From CAZUQA01 sp964622375 (GTDB lineage: Bacteria > Bacillota_I > Bacilli_A > Erysipelotrichales > Erysipelotrichaceae): DNA of 26,567 nucleotides. Made by a program: the position numbers and the translations under genes. Below the pieces are notes generated by a model. The model had not been told where the DNA came from. It saw only the letters and a program-made list of their open reading frames with translations, and searched no databases. The DNA is taken from positions 1 to 26,567 of the forward strand of contig CAZUQA010000038.1 in the NCBI GenBank assembly GCA_964622375.1, in the 5' to 3' direction. Positions 1-7,665 of this stretch are shown piece by piece; within the stretch, counting starts at the first letter, position 1, and every line of letters starts with the position of its first letter.

Positions 1-49
1 TATCTGCTGTCGCCCCCAGTTGTTCCGGGGTTACTTTAAATCTTGCCAT
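1..49 (-). CDS. WXG100 family protein, N-terminal fragment (type VII secretion substrate/EsxA-like)
   Basis: Only the first 16 codons are inside the window; the gene runs off the left edge. The minus-strand reading from the ATG at 49 is MARFKVTPEQLGATAD. This closely resembles the start of WXG100 proteins, which typically open with M-A-x-I/F-K-V-T-P-E-x-L. A strong SD (AAAGGAG) lies about 6 nt upstream. WXG100 proteins are small helical hairpins of about 100 residues exported by the FtsK/SpoIIIE-type EssC ATPase of type VII secretion systems. The WXG motif itself would lie outside the window, so the call rests on the N-terminus alone. It could also be the N-terminal domain of a longer WXG/LXG toxin. 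Confidence 0.72.
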   Translation of the reverse strand, partial: MARFKVTPEQLGATAD

Positions 50-176
50 ACTTTCTCCTTTCGTTTTGGCTCTTTCAATCTCCGTCACGTCGATTTCTCG
101 TTTCCTTCAATTGATTCTTTTCTCTGCACTTTTCATTCATCTTCTCTTCTTGAATGTTAAGTATTTTACATTATTA

Positions 177-185
177 ACTATAACA
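177..185 (-). promoter_or_regulatory. Possible extended -10 promoter for the WXG100 gene
   Basis: On the minus strand TGTTATAGT reads as an extended -10 (TG-n-TATAGT, one mismatch to TATAAT). No convincing -35 was found. Transcription from here would give a purine-rich leader of about 120 nt before the WXG100 ATG at 49. This is a visual match only. Confidence 0.35.
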
Positions 186-272
186 GATTACTTTGCCTAC
201 ATGTAATTCTGATTTTACTTTTCCTTTTTGTTAACTATTTTGTGTGCGCAAAAGTTAAAAACAAACATCTAC

Positions 273-420
273 TTTACTGTGATTGCTTAGTGTTTCATAT
301 TTTTTGTGAAATTATTAAGTAGGATAACTATGCTCTTGACTAATTTTAGACTCGCAAATTTGAAAAATGCCCATTATTGGACAATGGGCAAATGTTTCAA
401 TTACTAAGCATCGCAGTAAA
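273..420. repeat. Imperfect inverted repeat, 18/19-bp arms around about 111 bp
   Basis: The left arm (273-291) and right arm (403-420) are reverse complements except for one mismatch and one extra base. The right arm begins 4 nt after the stop codon of the VWA gene. The terminator of that gene lies inside the loop, so the left arm is transcribed only on read-through. The 148-bp unit could be a small non-autonomous element with terminal inverted repeats or a structured 3' region. No target-site duplication was seen in the immediate flanks. Confidence 0.55.
362..390 (-). terminator. Intrinsic terminator of the VWA surface-protein gene
   Basis: An 8-bp perfect stem (TGCCCATT / AATGGGCA) with a 7-nt loop is followed on the minus strand by ATTTTTC. 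It lies 35 nt past the stop codon of the VWA gene. The plus-strand side lacks a T-tract, so the direction is minus. Confidence 0.8.
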
Positions 421-424
421 TTTT

Positions 425-2323
425 CTAGTTCGTTTCTCTCTTTTTTATGAAAAGAGCTAATACTAGGCTTGAAGAGGCCATACCAATTATTGACAAAAAT
501 AATGGTACATTGAAGTAATCACCGGTTTGCGGTGGGTTTTCATTAAGTGGTGGATGGGGAATAAGATTATGGTGATCATTATCATCCGGATTCTCTGCAT
601 TGTTTATTTTAAGCCAAACTCTGCTGGTTGCGATTGTTGTTTCTTCCGCTTCAAGGTTGATGTAGCTGGCATATGCTCCACCTTCACTAGCAACAGGATC
701 ATAGTTTGAGGGAATAAAGCCTGCTTCGCTATCTGCTTGAACGCCTTCAGCTAAAATCAAAGGGATTTTTACCGAATGAATGCTGTTTCTTTTATCACTG
801 AAAGCATAAAGGAAACTTACTTTCTGTACGGCTATGCCATCAATAATTACTTTCTCAACTTTCACTGTGGCATACTCCGGAAAGTATTGGAAATTCTTGT
901 TTCCGGCCAAAGCTGCTTCATCAACTACAAAGTAACGATTGTCAATATAATCAACGAGGGCGAGTTCTTTGCTTTTTACGATACTGTCAAAGATATCTTC
1001 GTACATTAAGTCAAAGACGGAACCTTCGTAATCTTTCTCATGATAGCGATGTTTTGGGCTTGTCGCTATTTCTTGTAGCATGGCTTCAACTTCATTTAAA
1101 CTACCATCGCTGGTATTGATACCGGCAGTAGCTACATAGATTTCAATATCCCGCTTGTGAATTTCTTGGACTATCGGCTTGGCGTAATTATAAGGAACGG
1201 GAAAAGTAGCCCGCACTTCCGTTGTCATATCGCCATTATTACAATGAGCTGTCGGCATACCGTCAGTAAAGAATATTACTATCTGTTTATTCTCACAATT
1301 GCTGTGATCATCGCCATTGTGAAATGAACCGTCATCTAAGGTTTTAAGCACAGAACGGAAAGCTGCTTCATAGTTAGTATAAGCGCCTAAATTAGCCGTT
1401 AAGTGCTGACGGGCAGCGTTCCAATAAATATCCATCATCGTCGCTTTTTCATAGTCGCGCATAAAACCGGTATAGGGATTAGTGCTGTTTCTCCCGACTG
1501 CTCCATTGAATACTGTTATCGCAATATGACTTTCCGGAGTACTGCTGAAAATATTCTCCACCAAAGTATTGATGGCTGCATAATTAGCCTGAAGGTTGCT
1601 AATACAGTCACCACTTGCATACAGCGAATTGGGATAACGTAACATCGCCACGGTAGTACGCCCGGAAGTCACTGTTGTCGCATAAATTCGCGAGCCTAGT
1701 ATCTTGTTTTCTTTATCACTATAACGGTAATGCAGTGTATAGTTCTCCCATTCTAGTTGGGTTACGTTGGTATTAGCGATATACCAAGTTATATCCAAGT
1801 GGGTACCAAAAGGATCAAAACCACTGGCACTGGTAGCGGCGATGATATTGGGGTAAGCTATCCAGCCTGCTTGTGATAAAGCTACGGTATACTCCGGATC
1901 TATCTCCCAGTTGCCGTTGGGCAATCTTCTGATCATTCCGTTTTCTTTACTGTATTCTGCCTGTAATAGCGGTACTACTTCATTGAGGAAAACTTCCCTG
2001 GTCCAACGATGAGCACTGTCATCAAGGCGATAAGAAGGAAAGCTGACATGATTGGTGTTATTACAGTCTGCCGACATTGAAGTAGAATTATCAACCACAA
2101 AAATCACATCTAAAGGCGCAGTCGCTGTTTTTATTTTATCGATGCCGTCAAAACTTAGCTCAACTTCCGCTCTTCCTTCTTCTTGATCTACCCAATAACC
2201 CTTTTTAGTAATTGTTACTTCTTCTTGGTTTTTGGTTAAATCCGGATAATTACTGGCTTCAATAATTACAGTGTTGGCTCTAAAGGTTAAGCAGGCTGTT
2301 ACCAGGGCGATTAAAATTCTCAT
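425..2323 (-). CDS. VWA-domain cell-surface protein with LPXTG-like (PPQTG) sorting signal
   Basis: 632 aa. A short hydrophobic N-terminus (residues 3-13) suggests export, although it is short and followed by an Arg. A VWA domain starts near residue 70 with the metal-site motif D78-N-S-T-S82; further metal-site candidates are T316 and D354 (FFTDG). About 150 residues (83-234) are inserted right after the DxSxS loop, before the usual first helix, with Cys87 and Cys240 at the two ends. The C-terminus has PPQTG (597-601), a hydrophobic segment (about 604-626) and a KKRE tail: a sortase cell-wall signal with Pro in place of Leu. The ATG start is fixed by an in-frame TAG four codons upstream of the AAGGAG SD. 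It probably acts as an adhesin or ligand-binding surface protein, reminiscent of pilus-tip VWA adhesins (inference). No sortase gene is in view. Confidence 0.82.
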   Translation of the reverse strand: MRILIALVTACLTFRANTVIIEASNYPDLTKNQEEVTITKKGYWVDQEEGRAEVELSFDGIDKIKTATAPLDVIFVVDNSTSMSADCNNTNHVSFPSYRLDDSAHRWTREVFLNEVVPLLQAEYSKENGMIRRLPNGNWEIDPEYTVALSQAGWIAYPNIIAATSASGFDPFGTHLDITWYIANTNVTQLEWENYTLHYRYSDKENKILGSRIYATTVTSGRTTVAMLRYPNSLYASGDCISNLQANYAAINTLVENIFSSTPESHIAITVFNGAVGRNSTNPYTGFMRDYEKATMMDIYWNAARQHLTANLGAYTNYEAAFRSVLKTLDDGSFHNGDDHSNCENKQIVIFFTDGMPTAHCNNGDMTTEVRATFPVPYNYAKPIVQEIHKRDIEIYVATAGINTSDGSLNEVEAMLQEIATSPKHRYHEKDYEGSVFDLMYEDIFDSIVKSKELALVDYIDNRYFVVDEAALAGNKNFQYFPEYATVKVEKVIIDGIAVQKVSFLYAFSDKRNSIHSVKIPLILAEGVQADSEAGFIPSNYDPVASEGGAYASYINLEAEETTIATSRVWLKINNAENPDDNDHHNLIPHPPLNENPPQTGDYFNVPLFLSIIGMASSSLVLALFIKKRETN

Positions 2324-2345
2324 GTTATTCTCCTTCTACGTGATT

Positions 2346-2351
2346 TTTATA
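2346..2351 (-). promoter_or_regulatory. Possible -10 (TATAAA) for the VWA gene
   Basis: TATAAA on the minus strand lies 22 nt upstream of the ATG at 2323, just ahead of the SD AGAAGGAG. No good -35 hexamer stands 16-18 nt further up. The upstream gene ends in a strong terminator (2454-2482), so a promoter is expected somewhere in 2324-2453. Confidence 0.3.
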
Positions 2352-2453
2352 CAAACGTCAATGCTTCAATGAAATAGTACTTTTTAAGCGAGTTAAAAAT
2401 AACACAGTCGTTTTCGTCAAAGCAAGTAAAATGCTCTTTTTAAGAAACTTTCT

Positions 2454-2482
2454 AATACAAAAACCGGCATAATAGCCGGTTT
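2454..2482 (-). terminator. Intrinsic terminator of the dusB-lysS unit
   Basis: A perfect 8-bp stem (AAACCGGC / GCCGGTTT) with a 6-nt loop is followed on the minus strand by TTGTATT, giving five consecutive T from the stem onward. It starts about 42 nt after the lysS stop. Confidence 0.88.
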
Positions 2483-2524
2483 ATCTAATTTTCCAATATT
2501 CTATGTTAATACAATATATTTAAT

Positions 2525-4018
2525 CTATTCATTGGGTTTTTGGCGCATATGGGGGAAGAGAATGACATCTCTGATGGTCGTAGTATTAGTCAACAACATC
2601 ACTAACCTATCGATTCCTAAGCCTAAACCGCCGGTCGGCGGTAAGCCATATTCCAAAGCTTCGACAAAATCTAAATCCATTTCATTTGCTTCTTCATTAC
2701 CTAATTGTTTTTCTTTAATTTGGGCTTCAAATCTGGCAAACTGGTCGATAGGATCATTTAATTCGGAAAAAGCGTTACAGTATTCGCTTCCATCAATAAA
2801 CAGTTCGAAACGATCAGTGAAACGTTCATCTTCCTCACTTCTTTTAGCTAAAGGTGATATCTCCACCGGATAGCCATAAACAAACACCGGATCCACAATT
2901 GTCTTTTCCACAAACTCTTCAAAAAACAAGGCAATGATGTGCCCGACACCGGTATGATGTTTTTCGACTTTGATATTGTGCTTTTTCGCTAAGGCTAAAG
3001 CTTGTTGGTAGTCCAGCTTTGCACTGAAATCAATGCCGCAAGCTTCTTTAATCATGGCAACCATCGATTTTCTGGCAAAGGGGGTTTTTAAGTTGATTGG
3101 CTTATCTTCCCAAGTGATGACATCTTCAGAAGTGACCACGGACTTAGCGGCTGAGATGATTCCCTCAGTCAATTCCATCATGCCATAGATGTCACTGTAA
3201 GCCACATAAGCTTCTACCGTGGTAAATTCCGGGTTGTGCTTGTAATCCATGCCTTCATTTCTAAAGAGCCGTCCGATTTCGTATACACCTTCTAAACCCC
3301 CGACAATCAAGCGTTTTAAAGGTAGTTCGGTAGCTATTCTCAAGTAGAAATCGCGGTCTAAGGCGTTGTGGTGGGTCACAAAGGGTCGAGCTGCTGCTCC
3401 CCCTAATATTGGTTGCAGTACCGGGGTTTCCACCTCAATTAAACCTTGGCTGTCTAAGTAATTTTGAATCGCCCGCACGATCTTAGCGCGTATTATGGCT
3501 TTCTCTTTACTGCTTTCATTCATTATCAAGTCGAGATAACGCCGACGATAGCGCTCTTCAATATCGGTTAAACCATGGAATTTTTCCGGTAGCGGTTTTA
3601 AAGCTTTGGTTAAATGAGTATAGCTTTCCGCTTTAACGGAGAGTTCACCATGATTGGTTCTGAAGACTTTGCCCCCGATGCCGACAATATCCCCGATATC
3701 CGCCATAGAAAATAACGTAAAATCTAAAGTCGGTAGTGTGTCTTGTCGCAAATAGACTTGGATTTGCCCGTTACGATCCTGAATATGCATAAACCCGGCT
3801 TTCCCCATCTCTCTTTTTGTCATGATGCGTCCGGCAATTACTACCGCGGCATTTAAAGCTTCCAACTCTTCTTTGGAGTAAGCCGCATATTTCTCAATAA
3901 TCTCTTGGGAATGATTTAAACGTTTAAAACTTTGGCCAAAAGGCTTGACTCCTTTTTCCTTTAAAAGTTCAACTTTTTCTCTTCTCACTAATTCCTGATC
4001 GGTAAAACTCCGCTTCAT
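2525..4018 (-). CDS. lysS: Lysyl-tRNA synthetase, class II
   Basis: 497 aa, normal length for bacterial LysRS. It charges tRNA-Lys with lysine using ATP in the cytoplasm. An N-terminal OB-fold anticodon-binding domain spans about residues 56-140. The class II catalytic core follows: motif 2 is FRNEGMDYKHNPEFT (252-266) and motif 3 is GLGLGIDRLVMLLT (464-477). The ATG at 4018 lies 4 nt after the dusB stop, and its SD (AGGGGAG) sits inside the 3' end of dusB, so the two are transcribed together and probably translationally coupled. No T-box leader is visible upstream of the unit. Confidence 0.97.
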   Translation of the reverse strand: MKRSFTDQELVRREKVELLKEKGVKPFGQSFKRLNHSQEIIEKYAAYSKEELEALNAAVVIAGRIMTKREMGKAGFMHIQDRNGQIQVYLRQDTLPTLDFTLFSMADIGDIVGIGGKVFRTNHGELSVKAESYTHLTKALKPLPEKFHGLTDIEERYRRRYLDLIMNESSKEKAIIRAKIVRAIQNYLDSQGLIEVETPVLQPILGGAAARPFVTHHNALDRDFYLRIATELPLKRLIVGGLEGVYEIGRLFRNEGMDYKHNPEFTTVEAYVAYSDIYGMMELTEGIISAAKSVVTSEDVITWEDKPINLKTPFARKSMVAMIKEACGIDFSAKLDYQQALALAKKHNIKVEKHHTGVGHIIALFFEEFVEKTIVDPVFVYGYPVEISPLAKRSEEDERFTDRFELFIDGSEYCNAFSELNDPIDQFARFEAQIKEKQLGNEEANEMDLDFVEALEYGLPPTGGLGLGIDRLVMLLTNTTTIRDVILFPHMRQKPNE

Positions 4019-4022
4019 TCTC

Positions 4023-5009
4023 TCACTCCCCTGACATTAACTGCTGATAATAATTCTTCAATATTGTATCAAATTGTTGGTAGCTCGTCATCTGGTTGAT
4101 CTGTTGTTTGACCAAGCGATTGCCAGGTAAACCGCAAATATACCAACAAGCGTGGCTGCGCATTTCAAATAATGCGGTCTTTTCACCTTTGAGTTCAATA
4201 AGCTTTAAGGCATGTTTCCGGGCTACCTCAAACTTCTCACTTAAACTAATCTCGCTTTTTATGTCATTTTGCTTTTCCGCTTCAACTATATTTTTGATTA
4301 ACCAAGGATTGCCCAAAACTCCCCGTGAAATCATTACACCATCGCAAGCTGTCGCTTCTATCATGTCATAGAAGTCAAGCACCGTTTTTACATCACCATT
4401 GCCGATAACCGGTATTTTTAAGGCGGCTTTGACTTCCTTGATTATTTGCCAATCGGCTTGCCCTTCATAAAACTGACTGCGGGGTCGTCCATGAACGGCA
4501 ATCGCGGCTGCTCCGGCTACTTCTAAGCCTTGGGCTATGGCGACAGCGTTGATTGATTTACTGTCCCAGCCGCTGCGGATCTTGACCGTTACCGGCTTAC
4601 TTACCGCTTGGCTGACGGCTTTAACAATATCATAAGCCAAATCCGGATTTTTCATCAAAGCAGCCCCGGCTCCGGTATTGACTACTTTGGGTACTGGACA
4701 ACCCATGTTGATATCGATCAAAGCACAGTCGCTATTGTCCTGCAGGTATTGTGCTGCGAAGACCATAGTCTTGACCTCACTGCCAAATAACTGCATATTC
4801 ACTAACCCTTCCACTTTGCCGACTTTAGTCATAGCCAAGGTTTTTTGGTTATTATAGAAAATCGCTTTATCAGAGACCATTTCGGTATAGATTAAAGCGG
4901 CACCAAACTCCGTAGCTAACTCCCTAAAGGCAGAATTAGATATCCCCGCCAGCGGTCCGACAACTACGCGATTTTTTATTTCAATTTTTTTTATTTTCCA
5001 TGTCTTCAA
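4023..5009 (-). CDS. dusB: tRNA-dihydrouridine synthase (DusB-like)
   Basis: 328 aa, a flavin-dependent enzyme reducing uridines in the tRNA D-loop. The TIM-barrel reads VVVGPLAGISNSAFR at the FMN-binding start, then NMGCPVPKVV with the catalytic cysteine at C104, KIRSGWD, VHGR and GNGDV in the usual order. The reading frame opens with TTG at 5009, preceded by AAAGGG about 10 nt upstream. The ATG at 5001 is out of frame, so TTG is the best start and also matches the family N-terminus. Stop is TGA. It sits directly upstream of lysS, a common pairing in Firmicutes. Confidence 0.95.
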   Translation of the reverse strand: MKTWKIKKIEIKNRVVVGPLAGISNSAFRELATEFGAALIYTEMVSDKAIFYNNQKTLAMTKVGKVEGLVNMQLFGSEVKTMVFAAQYLQDNSDCALIDINMGCPVPKVVNTGAGAALMKNPDLAYDIVKAVSQAVSKPVTVKIRSGWDSKSINAVAIAQGLEVAGAAAIAVHGRPRSQFYEGQADWQIIKEVKAALKIPVIGNGDVKTVLDFYDMIEATACDGVMISRGVLGNPWLIKNIVEAEKQNDIKSEISLSEKFEVARKHALKLIELKGEKTALFEMRSHACWYICGLPGNRLVKQQINQMTSYQQFDTILKNYYQQLMSGE

Positions 5010-5062
5010 GTGCGTTTACCCTTTTGATTAAATAGGCTCAAATACTAGCTTACACTAAAGCA

Positions 5063-5097
5063 TAAAAAAGTGAAACAGCGTCCTTTGGTGTTTCACT
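5063..5097 (-). terminator. Intrinsic terminator of the small unknown gene
   Basis: A 9-bp perfect stem (AGTGAAACA / TGTTTCACT at 5069-5077 and 5089-5097) with an 11-nt loop is followed on the minus strand by TTTTTATG. It lies 35 nt after the stop of the 150-aa gene. It should separate that gene from dusB, leaving only about 55 nt for a dusB promoter. Confidence 0.88.
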
Positions 5098-5131
5098 CTT
5101 TTCTTCATGAATTACTACGGCAACAAACGCT

Positions 5132-5584
5132 TTAGCCAAACAAACCGGCTTTCTTCCAACCACAGCTTTCTAAATAAGCCCGTATCGGTTTTTTAACCAA
5201 ACTGGTATCGAACTTATTTTTGATCAAGCCGACTTCTCCGGTGGTGTTATCTTTCCCGATACCAAAAGAGATTGATTTCTGGGAAGTCTTGCCACTGAAG
5301 CTGGAAGAAGAAGTACCAAAAGATAATTTTCCGTCTTTCATTCCAACATTAGCTGATTTCTGTTCGGTGTTATCGTGTTCTTTAAACTTTCCTTTGTCAT
5401 CCAAAGTTACCGTGAACTTGTAGTCTTTGATTTCCTGATTCACATCATTAGCCCCGAAAAAAGTCGCATCCATCCAACGCCAACGAGCGACAATAGCATT
5501 CCCTTCAACACTCACTTCCCAAGGTTGATCGGCCTTGTTTAATGCCGCCGCAGCCTCAGCCAATACTTTTTGTTTTTCTATCAT
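5132..5584 (-). CDS. Conserved-looking hypothetical protein, 150 aa
   Basis: I do not recognise the family. The protein has no signal peptide and no membrane segment, so it is probably cytoplasmic. The N-terminal quarter is helix-like. The middle (about 22-75) alternates hydrophobic and polar residues as in a beta-sheet and holds a Trp/Phe-rich stretch (ARWRWMDATFF). A Ser/Lys/Gly-rich segment follows (about 76-115). The C-terminus is compact with one cysteine (ESCGWKKAGLF). A real gene is indicated by the ATG at 5584 with the SD GGGAGGA, a TATAAT box upstream and an intrinsic terminator downstream. It is a single-gene unit between the seven-gene operon and dusB-lysS. Context does not reveal a role. 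Confidence 0.8.
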   Translation of the reverse strand: MIEKQKVLAEAAAALNKADQPWEVSVEGNAIVARWRWMDATFFGANDVNQEIKDYKFTVTLDDKGKFKEHDNTEQKSANVGMKDGKLSFGTSSSSFSGKTSQKSISFGIGKDNTTGEVGLIKNKFDTSLVKKPIRAYLESCGWKKAGLFG

Positions 5585-5642
5585 TTTATCCTCCCTTTAT
5601 TTGATAAAAAACCCGATAGTTGCTTGTTAATATCTTGATTTC

Positions 5643-5648
5643 ATTATA
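5643..5648 (-). promoter_or_regulatory. -10 box (TATAAT) of the 150-aa gene
   Basis: A perfect TATAAT on the minus strand (context GTACTATAATG) lies about 58 nt upstream of the ATG at 5584. The -35 region at 17-bp spacing (TGTTAT) is poor. The upstream operon ends in a terminator at 5744-5774, so an independent promoter is expected here. Confidence 0.6.
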
Positions 5649-5743
5649 GTACAAAGTGGCAGAGAATAACACTCATGGCAAACCTTTTTCCAAATCAATA
5701 GCGGACATTCTTCACTTGGAAAGACCGACTTTTTTGTCGAAAG

Positions 5744-5774
5744 TTATAAAAAGGAGTTGTCGTTTCAACTCCTT
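5744..5774 (-). terminator. Intrinsic terminator closing the dtd-to-ftsH operon
   Basis: A 9-bp perfect stem (AAGGAGTTG / CAACTCCTT) with a 6-nt loop is followed on the minus strand by TTTATAAC, giving five T from the stem. It lies 26 nt after the ftsH stop. The arm CTCCTT/AAGGAG resembles an SD but no ORF starts there. Confidence 0.85.
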
Positions 5775-5800
5775 GGTTTATCATTCTCCATCCCGGATTA

Positions 5801-7651
5801 TTAGGCGCTTTCTTTCTTGGCGTGCTTCGGGGCTTTCTTGTTTTGGTATTGTTGATAGATAGTTTGGATTTCTTCAAATACCAATATTTCTTGTTCCAGC
5901 AGACTTTCCGCTAAGATATCCAGTAGTCCTCTATGCGTTTTAACTATCTTCAAACATTGACTGTAAGCTTCTTCGATAATCTCTCTTACCACTCTGTCGA
6001 TTTCCGCCGCTGTTTCATGTGAATACATTCTTTGCGCATTGTAATCGCGACCCAAGAATACCGCACTGGAACCACTGTCATATTGTATCGGTCCCAGCTC
6101 GCTCATACCGAAAGTCATGACCATTTCCCGCGCTATTCTGGTAGCTTCTTGAATGTCCTGTGAGGCCCCGGTAGATATTTCATTATAGACCACTTCTTCA
6201 GCTGCCCGGCCGCCCAAATAACTGGCGATACTGGCTAATAAGTCAGTTTTTGTCCGCAGTAATAATTCCTCTTTGGGAGTAAACAGGGTATAGCCCCCGG
6301 CATTCCCCCTAGGAATAATAGTAATCTTTTGGATGTCACTGGCGTTTTCATTCATCAAGCCTATTAAGGCATGGCCAACTTCGTGATAAGCCACTAAGCG
6401 TTTTTCTTTTTCGGAGTACTTGCGTGATTTTTTTGCCGGGCCGGCCATCACTCTGTCGATAGCTTCATCTATCTCTTCCATATTGATGATGCTCTTTTCC
6501 GCCCTAACCGCTAAAATAGCCGCTTCGTTCATAACATTTTCTAAATCAGCACCCGAGAAACCTTGGGTTCTTCGGGCAATAGCGTCTAAATCTAAATCAC
6601 TGCCCAATTTTTTATTACGCGCGTGTACTTCCAATATTTCGCGCCGACCTTTACGGTCCGGTAAATTAACGGTAATCGTCCGGCCAAAACGTCCCGGTCT
6701 TAATAATGCCGGATCTAGAACATCAGGGCGGTTGGTAGCTGCGATTATGACGATACCGGCATTATCTCCGATACCATCCATTTCGACCAACAGTTGATTT
6801 AAAGTTTGTTCTCTTTCATCATGCCCGCCACCTAAACCGGCTCCTCTTTGGCGACCGACAGCGTCGATCTCATCGATAAAGATCATGCTCGGTGAGGTCT
6901 GTTTCGCTTTTCTAAACATGTCTCGAACCCGGGATGCTCCTACGCCGACAAACATTTCCACAAAATCAGAACCGGATATTGAGTAAAATGGGACATCGGC
7001 TTCCCCGGCTACCGCTTTAGCTAATAATGTTTTCCCGGTTCCCGGAGCGCCGACAATCAAAATACCCTTAGGCACCCTAGCTCCCATTTTAGTGAACTTC
7101 TTGGGGTTCCTTAAGTATTCAATGAGTTCCTGCATTTCTTCTTTTTCTTCATCACAACCGGCAACATCTTTAAAACGCACTTTGATGTCTCCTTCCAAAC
7201 GCGCGCGGGAACGTCCGAACTCCATAGCTTTAGAATTTGAGTTGTTGACCCGCGAGAGCATATAAAAGATCAAGCCCGCGGCAATGACATAGGGCACTAA
7301 GGATAAAAGCTGATCAAGTATGGTTTTCTCATAAGGGTCGGTAGTGGAAAAATCACTGACATCTTTCAATTTCTCCAAAATACTGACAGCCATAACATCG
7401 TTATTGGGTATCTTCGCTGTAAAGCTGACATCTTTACCGTTATCTTTATATTTGCCCTTAAACTCGATAACCGTAGCCTTAGGTGCTATTTCAACTTGGC
7501 TTACTCGGTTTTCATTGACGATTTTTACAAACTCTTGATATTTGAGGTTTTTTGGGCTATTGGTATAGCCGAAATTAAAAACCACAGTTAAGGTGGCAAG
7601 CACAATAAAAATCGGTAATAGATTCAATAAGGTACGACGATCCAATTTCAC
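5801..7651 (-). CDS. ftsH: ATP-dependent zinc metalloprotease FtsH
   Basis: 616 aa. This membrane-anchored AAA protease degrades unassembled membrane proteins and regulatory proteins. Two N-terminal membrane segments (about 10-28 and 112-133) flank an extracytoplasmic domain. The AAA module has Walker A GAPGTGKT (201-208), Walker B MIFIDEID (256-263) and the second region of homology with Arg318, Arg321 and Arg324. The protease domain has zinc motif HEVGH (423-427) with third ligand D499. One oddity is RPGRFGR where the family almost always has RPGRFDR. The start is GTG at 7651 with an excellent SD, GAGGTGAT, complementary to the 16S tail. It lies 14 nt downstream of hpt and is last in the operon. 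Confidence 0.97.
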   Translation of the reverse strand: MKLDRRTLLNLLPIFIVLATLTVVFNFGYTNSPKNLKYQEFVKIVNENRVSQVEIAPKATVIEFKGKYKDNGKDVSFTAKIPNNDVMAVSILEKLKDVSDFSTTDPYEKTILDQLLSLVPYVIAAGLIFYMLSRVNNSNSKAMEFGRSRARLEGDIKVRFKDVAGCDEEKEEMQELIEYLRNPKKFTKMGARVPKGILIVGAPGTGKTLLAKAVAGEADVPFYSISGSDFVEMFVGVGASRVRDMFRKAKQTSPSMIFIDEIDAVGRQRGAGLGGGHDEREQTLNQLLVEMDGIGDNAGIVIIAATNRPDVLDPALLRPGRFGRTITVNLPDRKGRREILEVHARNKKLGSDLDLDAIARRTQGFSGADLENVMNEAAILAVRAEKSIINMEEIDEAIDRVMAGPAKKSRKYSEKEKRLVAYHEVGHALIGLMNENASDIQKITIIPRGNAGGYTLFTPKEELLLRTKTDLLASIASYLGGRAAEEVVYNEISTGASQDIQEATRIAREMVMTFGMSELGPIQYDSGSSAVFLGRDYNAQRMYSHETAAEIDRVVREIIEEAYSQCLKIVKTHRGLLDILAESLLEQEILVFEEIQTIYQQYQNKKAPKHAKKESA

Positions 7652-7665
7652 TACACATCACCTCA

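Noticed and set aside
75..140. Possible 21-codon upstream ORF in the WXG100 leader
   Set aside because: It has a purine-rich stretch before ATG but a charged, low-complexity product and no second evidence such as conservation; too weak to annotate.
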